Shown here: positions 1 to 12,200 of the stretch, in pieces | Position numbering within the stretch: position 1 is the stretch's first letter | Layout: the number at the start of each line of letters is the position of its first letter | The notes under the pieces: generated by a model | The model's database searches: none | What the model was told of the DNA's origin: nothing | The model's input: only the letters and a program-made list of their open reading frames with translations | Assembly (NCBI GenBank): GCA_959347315.1 | Contig: OY365806.1 | Coordinates: forward strand, 49,396,342-49,460,341 | Origin: Bimastos eiseni | Taxonomy: Eukaryota; Annelida; Clitellata; Crassiclitellata; Lumbricidae | Direction: 5' to 3' | Length of the DNA: 64,000 nt | Made by a program: the position numbers and the translations under genes

Positions 1-500
1 TCTACTATAAGTCGATTCAATTATAAGTCGAAGTCCAATTTTTGGACAAAAATAGCATCCAAACCTGACGACTCGAATGTAAGTCAAATGCATAAAATCA
101 AATACGAGTGCTAAATCGAGAGGTATAGTTTGATATCTGCTGTCTTTCGGCTGAGAAGTTCGGCAGATTTCTTAGCGAAATATATATTTTACTATGGGCA
201 GATCAATATTAATGCATGCGGCCATCATAAATCGAGAGGTATAGTCTGATATCTGCTGTTTTTTTGGCAAAGAAGTTTGGCGGATTTCTCCGCGAAATAT
301 ATAGTTTACTATGGGCAAATCAATATTAATGCATGCGATCGTCATAAATCAAGTTTGATATCTGCTGTTGAATGTTAAATATTCGATCCAAAAATCTCCC
401 ATTATTTTGCCTCTTGAGTATAAGTCAAAAGACCTACTTCGCCGTCCTGAAACAGTCTTAAATTTCTCGGCTTATAGTCGAGTATATGCGGTATGTGTCA
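1..500. mobile_element. Decayed DNA-transposon-like sequence with 117-bp tandem duplication
   Basis: Motifs of the type ATAAGTCGA recur near the left end, and CTTATAGTCGAGTATATGCGG-like sequence occurs near 470-495, resembling the ends of Tigger/pogo-type elements. Between them a unit of about 117 bp beginning AAATCGAGAGGTATAG occurs at 113 and 229, with a partial third copy at 346. There is no transposase ORF. The classification is tentative. Confidence 0.35.
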
Positions 501-1134
501 TTGTCCTCTCCTCCACCGAGAAAGAAATGCAAGTTGGTGATTATAGCCAAGTTCTATGTACTTTATTTGGCTCTTCATAGTTCTTTGTCAAAACTGTATT
601 ATGAACAAAGAACTCTGAACACCATGTCAACTTACAACTTTGTATTGGAAACAATTGGTTGAGCACTGATCGTGTGTAAATATCTGGGCATTATTTCTTT
701 TACAAGTGACATTCTTGTTTTTGGTGAACCTTTACACCAGTAAGGCTAAGGTGCAGAATGTTTGTGAGATATTTAATAGTGTTATATTATTCTGTGAATT
801 GCGTGGATGCATATATTATGTGTGTATGTATGTTTAATAAATATATGCATTCATTGTCAGATAGATAGTTCTAGTTTCATATAAACTGCCATGTGGCTTA
901 GTAATGCACTGAATTTGGTAGTCCAATGATTATTGGTTAAAACTTGCTGAGTGTGCTTTGTGTAACATCTCTGGCCAAGCTGTTAGCATGTTTATCTTGC
1001 ACTAAAGATTCAATATTATCGACTTTTCAGACTGCACACACGATGAATGCAATAAAAAATAATTAATATTACACCTTCTACATGGTGCAATATACATTAT
1101 TTACATTAAAATACTTCTTCATGTTTTTCTCCAG

Positions 1135-1209
1135 GAAGTGCCGAAGCAAACGAAACTGAGGTACAAGCGACTACTTATGTAATGGTTTCTGAGGAAATTG
1201 AAAGCACAG
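1135..1209 (+). CDS. NCAM: NCAM-like exon a: middle of upstream FN3 domain
   Basis: This 75-bp exon follows a pyrimidine-rich acceptor (tttttctccag) and ends at cacag|gtagac. It enters and leaves in phase 1, so its first two bases complete a codon begun upstream. It encodes 24 whole residues rich in Glu and Thr (ETEVQATTYVMV), fitting the middle strands of an FN3 domain whose second half is in the next exon. It is the first exon I can see; the sequence to its left in the window holds no recognisable partner. Confidence 0.7.
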
Positions 1210-3207
1210 GTAGACAGATTAGATTAATATCATTATCAATTACATTTTTATCTGAAGTAGATGTAATATTTTCGTTTTTCGTTAACATGGATGAGAAGGA
1301 AACTTAGGAATTATATCGAGAATAGAATGAGAATGGAAATATGCTACAGAGAATGGAAATAGGAATTGTTTTCAGAACTGAATTATTATGCTATGATGAT
1401 AATTTTTGGGGTGCATTGTCATACTGTGTAAACGAGACAATATGTCATATGTCCAAGAGCCGTTAAGATCTGTATTCTTTGGCTTTGGTATCTTCAATTC
1501 CGACGTTCACTTTGGCTAAGTCTAAGTTTAAATTTTACAATAGTGAGTGCATTGCACATAATATATGCACATTGTGCATATATGTTAGCTGGGAGAAAAT
1601 GATGGCCCAGCTATAAGGAAATTTATGTAAATATGATGAAAATTCAGGTATTCAATGCCTCTGCAATACAGCCATCTTGGAGTGCCTTTGAGAGGTTCTG
1701 AAAGCATGCTATGTATACGCAGTCATATACATATGGACATAGATACATACATACATACATACTTACATACATACATACATATAAACTTTATAAAGCTCAG
1801 GAAAACTCACTTCAGAGACAACACTCTTGGATCAATAACCCCTCAGAAAGTCACATACATCATAGATACTCATTCTGGTGTAAAATTTATATTAATATTT
1901 GTTCTTTATATTATATAATTACTAAATTAATGCAAGCAAATTTTTGGGCTTTGTTTTGTAGGCAGCAACATATTTGTTAAAAACCTGAAGGCAGACACCA
2001 CGTACACCTTCAAAGTGAGAGCCAAAAACGAAGTTGGATTAGGAAGTCCGTATGAGTTTTCAGCAATTACAGATGCATTCAGTAAGATATAACATTCTTC
2101 ATTTTTTACTTTGTATTCCATTGTGATGAATAACTGAGCAGACACTGTTAAGTTTGATTGGAACTTCGATGAATGATCATCATCCATGGATTACAATACC
2201 CCCAGATACTTCAATGCAGAACCAGAGGCAGACAAGGGAAGATGTCGTTCTAAAATTTTCACGTTAATGTTTGAACTATTTGAGCCTCCCTCCACTCTTT
2301 AGGATGATAGCAATTTAGATCTTAGATCCAAACCTAAAGTGGCTCTAAGTCTTTAATTTTCTGTTTAGTCACCTACCTTGTCTTCCAAGTAAACCTCACT
2401 GCAGTCTTTCTTTGTGTACATCTTCAGTCTTGCATTTTATGTCATTTTTCAGGGAAGCCACAACCACTCGTAATCAAATCGAACAATGTTAGCAAGCATC
2501 CGTCTGAATATACTGTGACTTGGGAAAGTCCCAAAACTGGTGGCAAGCCAATTCAGCGATACAAGTTCAGCATTAGGAAAGTAAGTGTGTAATTCCTGGT
2601 ACTGAAAAGCTATGAATGGATCTGTGTCAATGGCTTTTCATTGTTTTGCATTCATTTTCTATCATTATTGCTTTAGTGCTATTGTGTGGACCACTGTGCC
2701 TTGCAATTATTGGGAAAGTAATCAATTACGCATGGAGAGGAAATTCATATATATCAAAGCATTTATAGGATTACAGCACTTATATTTATACATTATTTAT
2801 ATGGCACTTAAAAAAGAACTTCTCAAGGCACTGCATGCAGGAATATGCAACCGATTTAAAGAGATGAGACTTCAGGTAAATACGAAGCGCATGTATAGAT
2901 GAATCAGATTGAATGTTCAGCATTTACATTATGTGGAAGATTTTTTGTCATCAGAAGTCTTCTGCTTAAATGTCTGTCAGTTTTTATGCAAGTTAGATAC
3001 AATGTCCATTTTCCAAGGATTTAGCAATTGCATTAAGAATGCTAATTCTAGTCAGCATTGGGCAGGTTGAATGTGTTGTGGAAGGTAACAGTATGACATT
3101 TTTGTAGATTGCTATTATGAGGCACTATATCTACTTTGTTTCAAATCTTCAGAGAGATGGGTTAGAAAATACTCACTCTGTAACTGAAAAATAACCAGCT
3201 GTGTGTG

Positions 3208-3259
<52 letters not shown>

Positions 3260-6200
3260 TGTGTTATGGAGCTGAGAGTCTTAAAAGCCAGTTGGACAAA
3301 ATGGTATATTATAATTTTTATTAACTTACCTAACAACCTAACACAACTTAAATTAAGTGGTTCAGAAGTCATGCTATCTGTGTTAAAACCAAGTGTGTCT
3401 ATAGTTAACTTGGAAGGCACAAGCTTTTATCTTCATAGCTCAAGTCATTGTTACTGTAGATTGTATTGGTAGCTTTCTTTGCACTCTTTCAGTTCTATGA
3501 CATGTTTCATGCATTGAATGCATAACCAGCTGCAGTATGCCTCACCTGTGATTTTGGCAACCTTGGTATTGTTTCTTTGTCTCTGCTGCCTACTATTGTT
3601 CTCTTGTACATATCAAAGGTTGGGTTAGCCATTTCTTGCTGATTTGCTCTTATGCATAATCATACCCGAGTCCTTTTCTTCCTCACTCACTTTCAATACC
3701 TCCCTATCACTCTTATTTTATATTTACAAATTCTTTACCTTCTTCTCCAGTTCCTCTATGACTACCTTTTCCAAATTAAGTTGCAACTGTCAGTCATGTT
3801 ACTATTTGAATATTATTTTAGATCTTCACGCAGCATCTCCATGCAATTTTGAAACATTTAATTGTGCAGATGAGTCATCATGGGAGAAAGATTGCTTACT
3901 CTTGTTTGGTTTCCTTGTCAGATGTTGTTCGACAAAGAAACACAGAAAGCAGAGGAAGCTGAAGACTCTCGATGGTCTGAACAGACTGTCGAGGACAACA
4001 GCAGCAGCATTCTTAGCCACACTCTCAAAGATCTGTCTCCCAGCACTCACTATCAACTGAAGATATGTGCAGCAAATGAAATCGGGTGGTCGGAACCAAC
4101 AAAAGAGTTTACCTTCAGTACCAGTAAAGGTTAGAAGAATATTTATTTTACTTAGCTGACTTATCTCACATTTTCCTCCTATTTTCATTTGAGGCGTTTT
4201 AGGGTCGTTCATCGTTCAGTCTCCTCCAACTTCACTGCTTAAGTTCACACTTTTATATATTCTCGAATTGACAACTGCAATTCACTTTGCATTGGTCTTC
4301 CTAAGTTATGTCTTTTGCCTCTTCCGTCAGTACTTCAGACATCTGCTAGACTTATAGCTTGCTTTCTCTATTTCTGTCACATCTATGCCTTTATGTTTGA
4401 TGAACTTCATATGCTCCATGTTCATATACAATTTAAAATTCTCCTTCTAATCTTCAAGGCTCAGTGGGGTCTTGCCCCGAAATATCTAGTTAGCGTAATA
4501 CTTTGACCTCAATCAGCTTCCTCTCTCTGTCCACTTCACTAATTCAACACACTTAACTTCTTGGTTCCTTGAGCTAGAACACCTATGGCTCAGTCTTAAT
4601 CCTGTGCTGCAATTGGTCTCTCTTTGTGGAATGCACTATCTTCTAAAATCTATCTGGCAATCTCTCATCATGTTTTTCTTTCTTTAAATCAGCTTGTTCT
4701 CGTGTGGCCGTGCATTGGCAGCTCTTCTGAAGGGTTCACCCTACTAGAGGTGCCCTATAAATGCTTAAATACAATACAATGTCTGAGAGCAACATTCTCT
4801 GGGCCCCCACCTGACGCTATTAAGATGAAGTCCAAGCACGCCTGTGCTGCATTGAATCTGATGTGTCTCCCGCAATGTGGGCCATGAGCCAGATCCTGGA
4901 TGTCCTCGAGGTTTGGATGTCGTCGAACCACTTGTGGCTCAGTTGATCCAAGACTCAATTCATCTGGCTGGGCGTGCGCCAATGGCTTGCTTAGATTGAT
5001 CTAACAGTCCTTGCCTCTGCAGTTTGCTTTTCTCCCACTGTTTGCGATCTTTGCCTCATATTAGATTGGAGCTCACCCTTGCGCTGCACATCCACCTGCT
5101 CTGTCGTGACTACTATTATTATCAGCGTGCCAGCTCAGAGTTTTTCCCGCTCCCTTACCACTAACGCTACCACTACTCTTATCCATTTCTGTGTTGTCAC
5201 TCTCTTTGACTATTGGTATGCGCTTTATACTTGCTTCTTGGCTGGGTAGTTGGACAACTTGTTACAGTGTGTGGCTGTCTTGCACGATGGTAGATGAGTT
5301 TGCCTTTCACCTCAGTTTATGCAGTTCAAATTCCTATGTGTCACGTCAAGCTATCCAGCTAATAGCCTGGAAAGTTTGTGATGGTGTAGGACATTTAATG
5401 TTAAGATACAATTTACAAAGCGTCATAGAGAGCTACTGTAGGCCGCATGATGTCCAGCACTTGTTAAATAATGTTTGTGTTAAGAATTATTGTGTGAGTG
5501 GTGTTTATAGTCATTTCTAGCCTGTGGCATTTGGTCTCAACTAATCGAATCTTGAAACTTCTGTTATGCTGAATACCCAAGTTGATGATCGCATGTGAGA
5601 ATGTCAGTTTGCTTCCATTATATGCAGCCACTCTTTGGACTGTTGCCTTGTGATGCTTAGCCCAAAATGTGGCTTCTAGCTTTGACTAGAAACTTCGTTG
5701 AAGCAAGTTGAATTTTTATGATTTCTGTACAAATGACACTGGTACTTGTACAAAGAATTCTAGCATCCGTGATCATAATTACAATTATTGCATGACTGTC
5801 TGTTGGTCTTTTTGGTAGCATGCTGGTTCTGTACTGAAATTTGTATTTAGACGCCATTTGAATTTTTAATCATAATTGCTGTACTCAGAATCTGCATTGT
5901 AATAAAGAAGGTTATAAGGAGGTTAAAGCGGAGCTTTGTACTCTTATTATGAGTTGTAGACTAGCATTAGATATGGGTAGTGAGTTGCCAAGTGAAATGT
6001 GGTTAATATGCATTTTACAGAACAGCTTCAGGTTCTCATAGTCCAAAACAGAATGGATACAAATATGCTTATTTCATTGCATAGGAACAACTTAAATGTT
6101 TTTTAAATGCACTATAAAATGCTCAGGACATAAATTCTTACATGGCTTATAGTCAGAAAGAATGTTCTCTTCTTAGATCTGCTGATTATAATCTAAAATA

Positions 6201-9200
6201 CTTCCTCTTGCTTTATCTGCCTACTTGCTTGCCCTTAGGGATTGACTTAATCTCTTTCCTATACATTCCGTACTGATTCAATCCACCTTTTCTCCAGTAT
6301 GTTGGTTGTTTTGGCCTGACATATTGATTCTCTCTCTTTTTGGTTCATGTTGGATTTGGCTTTCCAATTGTCTTCCTTTTCACTAGTTAATTTTATCTTT
6401 ACTACCAACGTACTTGCAGCCTGTGTGTGTGTGCTGCTTCTGGCCAGGTCAGAGGATGCATAGGTATCTCGTCAATACAGCGCATATGCCAAACTCAAAG
6501 AAGGATGTTTTGGCGCAGCGGCTTTGGCGAAACTGTTTTGGGCGACTGTTTTCCTGCATGACATTTAGACGCATGGCCATTTTGGCAAAGATCTTCTATA
6601 CCATATATACACTGAAAGTATCAAGGAGTATAAAATTCAGTGTTTGATGTAGCGTGTTATGTATTCACGAAATTCTGACTCTGGTGTGCTGTCTGGTGTG
6701 TGTAGTTTCTCAGTATATTCGGCAGTATCCTCATACGCTGGCCACTCATCATCAGAAATTGTTATCACTGAACTCTTGCAATGCAGTAACATTGCCACAT
6801 GCCTCCTTGAATCATATGTTGTGTAGCCAATCTGATTTGAATGGATTAATCGTTGTGCCCCTGCACTGTTTTGCTACGGCACCTATACTAAATGTTTGCC
6901 CCATTTTCTTGAAATGATGTCAATTTATTGAAATTAATGTATGTGGAACAAACGATACTAGGTTCGTACATGGATCTGGCAAATAGTAAATCCAAATACT
7001 CGGATTCGGTGCTATGTTGATAAGTCTACCTGGCTGACCCCCTACATGATATGTCATGTGAACTAGAAATACTAGACAGTCATCCATGAATCAAGCCAGA
7101 GTTTCTTCACTTCAATGCTAGCATTCCATCCACTGCTCATATAGGGACTACTTAGTACTGTGGCACTAAGAGCCAACTGTCTTGTTGCCTCTGCCGTGGC
7201 ATACCTTTTGGCTCTCTGTACCAGAGTGTCCTCCATTCCCCAACGAGCTTCTCTTCGTTCATCTGCCTGTGGATTATTGCTGGTCCTTCGTATGCACACT
7301 GCTATGACCCAAACAAGGAGCTTTGCTTATGTAGGCCCCTCCAGGTGGAATAGTCTTCCCCTCACCTTAGGGCGGAGCTCCTCGTTCTCTCCCCTGCTTG
7401 AACGCTTGGTCTTCAAACGCTTGAAGACCTTCTTGTTTACTACCTATTTGCCGACTTGGATCAGGAGCGCCGCTGATTTGAGCGGCACTTTAAAAGTGTT
7501 AATTTACAATTACTAATAATATTTTCACCAAAAAATGGAATTGCTAATTCTAGAAAAGTTTTGAATGCCTCTTATTTAAAGTTAGCCCAAACTCTAAGTG
7601 AGTACAGTAACAATTGCAAGCTTTCTAAATAATTATTATCTGTAACTGAAACTGACAGTAGCGAAATAGTTTTTGAATCGTCATTTGGTATCCACAGTTA
7701 TTTACAATTTTGAATACTATTCAGATTTTTTTCCCCACAGGAACTATTTACTATATCATTTAAATGGTTACCCGATTATATTATTATTTAACCCAGCACT
7801 TATTATTTGTAAGCATCAAGACACTCACTAGACCTTTTATGTATCTCTCAAAATAGTTGTGCCAAGCATTGTCTTCTGGAAAACTGTTCCAAAAAGGTGG
7901 TTTACGGAAATATAAGATACTATGTACCCATTTAATATGCTGATATAAGACACTTGGTATAGAATGCTTTATAGAAGAATTTTCTCTTTCTGGTAATAAA
8001 GTGAGATGCTTTCACACAGGAAATCATTGCTTGTATACGTCCTCTAGGCCTGCTCTGACAAGGGTTGAATCCTGTAGTCCTGGATGTGTGAACGGGTACA
8101 GCACAGGGCTTGCCATTCTTGCATATGGGTTTTGATTTCATTATATATCAGGACACTGGCCTTTAGGTATGAACCGAAACTCGGCTTGGAAACTCGGCCC
8201 AGTTGTGAAGTACTTGGCATTACTCGGACTCGGAACAAATAATGGGTCAGGGTATTAATAAATATCAGTTTTCTGTTTTGAAGAAACCAGATTTTAAAAA
8301 AAATTACAATTGTATTTCACTTCTACTTTATAACTTTCAGAGTGATAAGCTGAAAATTACAAAAACAAATAAATTCATTTATTTATTTAAAGTTGATGTT
8401 TACCTTGTTTTCTTCCAATATGGCCAACAATTTGCTTGACACGCCAGAGCGCTCTGTGCAGCGTAATTTTTAAATTGACGAAAACGTTCAATAGGTGAAT
8501 GAAGTCAGAAAAATTTTGCAAACTGTCAAACTATAGATCCAGAGAATGAGACTTTTTAATATTCGAAACTCAGACTCACTGCTACTCACTCGTAATACTC
8601 AGTACTCGGTAGGAAATTGTTACTCAGTTCATCCTTGCTGACCTTGTAAGAACCATTGATGAGTGCTGGTATAAAAAGGCATATGGTTTTGGGCTACTTG
8701 TTATCTGACTAACTGCTTATGGCTGTTAAAGTTTTGTTTAGATATTAGATAATTATGTAATTATTGTTAGTGTTATTATCGATTATTAGTTATATTATGA
8801 CTCCTATGTTCAGTGTAAATGCAGAGAGTGGATTATTTTTATTGTTATTATTATTATTTTGAATAAGCATCTTTCAGTAAGGCAAGGTGATTGATCATAA
8901 AGGACTTGCTAAAGGTTAAAGGTCCTTGCACAGCAACTGTTCTGTACGCAGACTAACTTCGATGAACAAGTAACCACTGTATGGTACAGCGGCAATGTCA
9001 GACAAGTTGCATGGGCCAAGGGTAAAAGGCAGATAGGCAATATCGTAAAGGTTTTCTCTGTTTTTCTTTCAGCTCCTGACGCGGGTGGTCTAGGAAGCAC
9101 CGCAGCTTGTTGCATATTCTTTGATCAGTTGTGGATGTTACCTGCGTACCTGTTGGCCTGTCTTGCGAGGCTGTAGACTTACTAACAGTTTGCACCAAAG

Positions 9201-12200
9201 CCTTGTGATATTTGAGTGCACGATTAGGTTTTGCCCTCCTGGTTTTCAGGGTGCATGCTTGTGACTTTGTTATGCACTGTCCATATGATTTCTTATAGTT
9301 TTATTTATAGCCCAAAATCAGCCAGTATATTTGTAGCAATCAAAGTTTCTTTTATTTTTTTATTTTTGAAGCCATTCCCTATTTCTGGATGCAGAGTTGC
9401 TTTTAACGATTTTACAAAAAGTACTATACAAATGTCTGTAGTAATCTCAATTTGTTGGGTGTTTTCCTTCTAAGAGCTTGATGTAGATATGATTGAATGC
9501 TAGAGACAGCTCTGATCCCAAAGTTGTTGATACATGCACTCACCTTCTATTAATTCTTTACAGGCTTCCTGAACCTTAAACTGCTTTCATTCCAAAAACT
9601 GTTTTGTTCGATGGCAAAATTGTGATTAGATTGGGAACCATGTTGAGTTATTTCCCTAGTATGTGCATTAATAACATCAATGCCAGTTTCATCACATTGC
9701 ATCCAATTACCTATGTATCGGATATTGGTTAATTGGAAAACTGTGCATAAGATGAGTCATTGTGCTATCAATTTTGCTAATAGGCCTACTTGGCACTAAC
9801 ATTTGTTGATTATATGAAGAAAGACTTCTTTGAATATATTATGGAGAAAGACTTCTTTGAATATACAAGGAGAAAGACTCTTTGAATATACATGGAGAAA
9901 GACTTCTTTGAATTTATATGGAGAAACACTTCTTTGAATATACATGGAGAAAGACTTATTTGACTATAATATATGAAGAAAGACTTCTTTGAATATATAT
10001 GGAGAAAGACTTCTTTGAAGTTATATGGAGAAAGACTTCTTTGAAGTTATATGGAGAAACACTTCTTTGAATATACATGGAGAAACACTTCTTTGAATAT
10101 AGAAGGAGAAACACTTCTTTGAATATACATAGAGAAAGACTTCTTTGAATATATATGGAGAAAGACTTCTTTGAATATATATGGAGAAAGACATATTTGA
10201 CTATAATATATGAAGAAAGACTTCTTTGAATATATATGGAGAAAGACTTCTTTGAATATATATGGAGAAAGACTTCTTTGAATATATATGGAGAAAGACT
10301 TATTTGACTATAATATATGAAGAAAGACTTCTTTGAATATACATGGAGAAAGACTTCTTTGAATATATATGGAGAAAGACTTATTTGACTATAATATATG
10401 AAGAAAGACTTATTTGACTATAATATATGAAGAAAGACTTCTTTGAATATATATGGAGAAAGACTTATTTGAACTGCTGCTTTGCCACATCAGCTTCTTT
10501 TGTAAACCATTTCTGATATGTGTTGCACGTGTTTGTATCCTTCTGAGCTGTGATTTGCTATTTTCTCAAGTAGAGTCCTCTGTCAATATGGAAAAGTTGT
10601 TCAGAAGCAATCCTGTTTCTTTCTTTTCTTTTATTTATTGCTCTTTTCATTCATCTTGCTGGCATTCACGCTTTTTCACTTGAACAAGCTAAGTAAATCA
10701 TCTATGATACACACAATGAACTGAGGGCTGTTAATATCGCGATAAAGTATCGCGATACTTTGGTATCGGCGGTCTTTTTGCAGTATCGCAGCGTGTATCG
10801 CGATAGTTTTTTGTGGTCGGTATCGCGATACTTTTTTTTAACCAGTAATCGATACGCGATACCAATACTTTTTTCACCGTAATAAAATATTCTAATATTT
10901 CTCTTCCACTTGAAATATTTGCCCAATGGACGGTTTTGGATTCTGCGGAGAGAATTTCAGAGGGGGCGTCTCCAACCTGCCAGTCATAATGGACCTTTGC
11001 CAAGCAGGATGGGTCATTGCTTGTAGATTCAGTCACTGGTCAGTAGGCCTAATAGGACAATTGGTTCAGTGGCACTCTTTCACCAGGCACAATGTCCGAG
11101 CAGAAGACTTTGGCTATTTGCATACCAATAAATAATTATGGGTCGCAATGATCACATATACACGTACAGACACAAACACAACAACACACTAATACACACA
11201 CACGCTTATTGTTATGCATATCACATGGAAGCAGAGGGAAAGGTTATATATGTCAAGCATTTCGACCATGCAGGGCGTCTATCGCATACATACAGGCGAA
11301 ACAAAGGTGCAATTGCAGATCTCCCATGCGTAAAAGCACTATCTCAGGTCCACCAGCACGGAATAATGGAGTTTGTAATTTCGAAACACAGGCAGGTGAA
11401 TAGAGAGGCGTCGAAATATTTTAAATATAATATATTCTCTATACCTGTGTAGTATCTGAGATTTGATACCACATAGCCTAGGCTGACCAGTCGATGTAGT
11501 CCAGTATAAACAGCCACCCAACTGTTATGTCCATGCTCTACCTTGCCTGGAATACTAAGGCCCAATACATCAATCTAGCCCCTAGGGAAAGGAGACCACA
11601 TTATTCCACACAGGCAGGTAAATAGAGAGGCACCTGTATAGGCAGAAGTACTTCAATGAATTTATAAATTATATGCATAGCAATATGCGTGTGTGTGGGT
11701 GCGTGTGTTTGTGTCTGTACGTGTATGTATATGTGATCGTTGCAACCCATATCATTATTGATATACAAATAGCCAATGTCTTCTGCCTGGTGAAAAAGAG
11801 GCCATCGTGTAGCACACATTTTGAAAATAATAATTTTCATAATAATTGTAGTTATTCTGATTTTTTTGTAAAAATTATTATTGTAATTATACTGATCTTT
11901 GACATGTGAAAAGTAATAATTGTAATTATGCTGCTTTATTGTATGTAAAATTAACATTGCAATTATATTCCTTTTTCTTTAGCGCATGTTTTGTGTGAAT
12001 AAACAGGAAATTGGCTCGTCGAAAAGTATTGGTGAAAGTATTGGTATTGGTATTGCAATACTTTTTTTGATGAATTATTGGTATTGGTATCACAATACTT
12101 CTTTCTAATATTGTTAACAGCCCTGAATGAACTATATATTACATAGGAGAGCCTTCAGCTAAGTGACTTGGTGCAGTATTTTCATTATTACTAAGGAAAG

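Larger units (their letters stand above)
4790..9810. other. Intron d-e, first part
   Basis: Apart from the LINE fragments at 5125 and 7085 and a possible element at 8150-8640, I see no exon or structured repeat. Short ORFs here lack family signals. Confidence 0.4.

Noticed and set aside
3115..3472. Open frames on both strands rich in Cys-Val-Arg-Ala or His-Ala-Arg-Thr repeats
   Set aside because: They are translations of the GTGC microsatellite.
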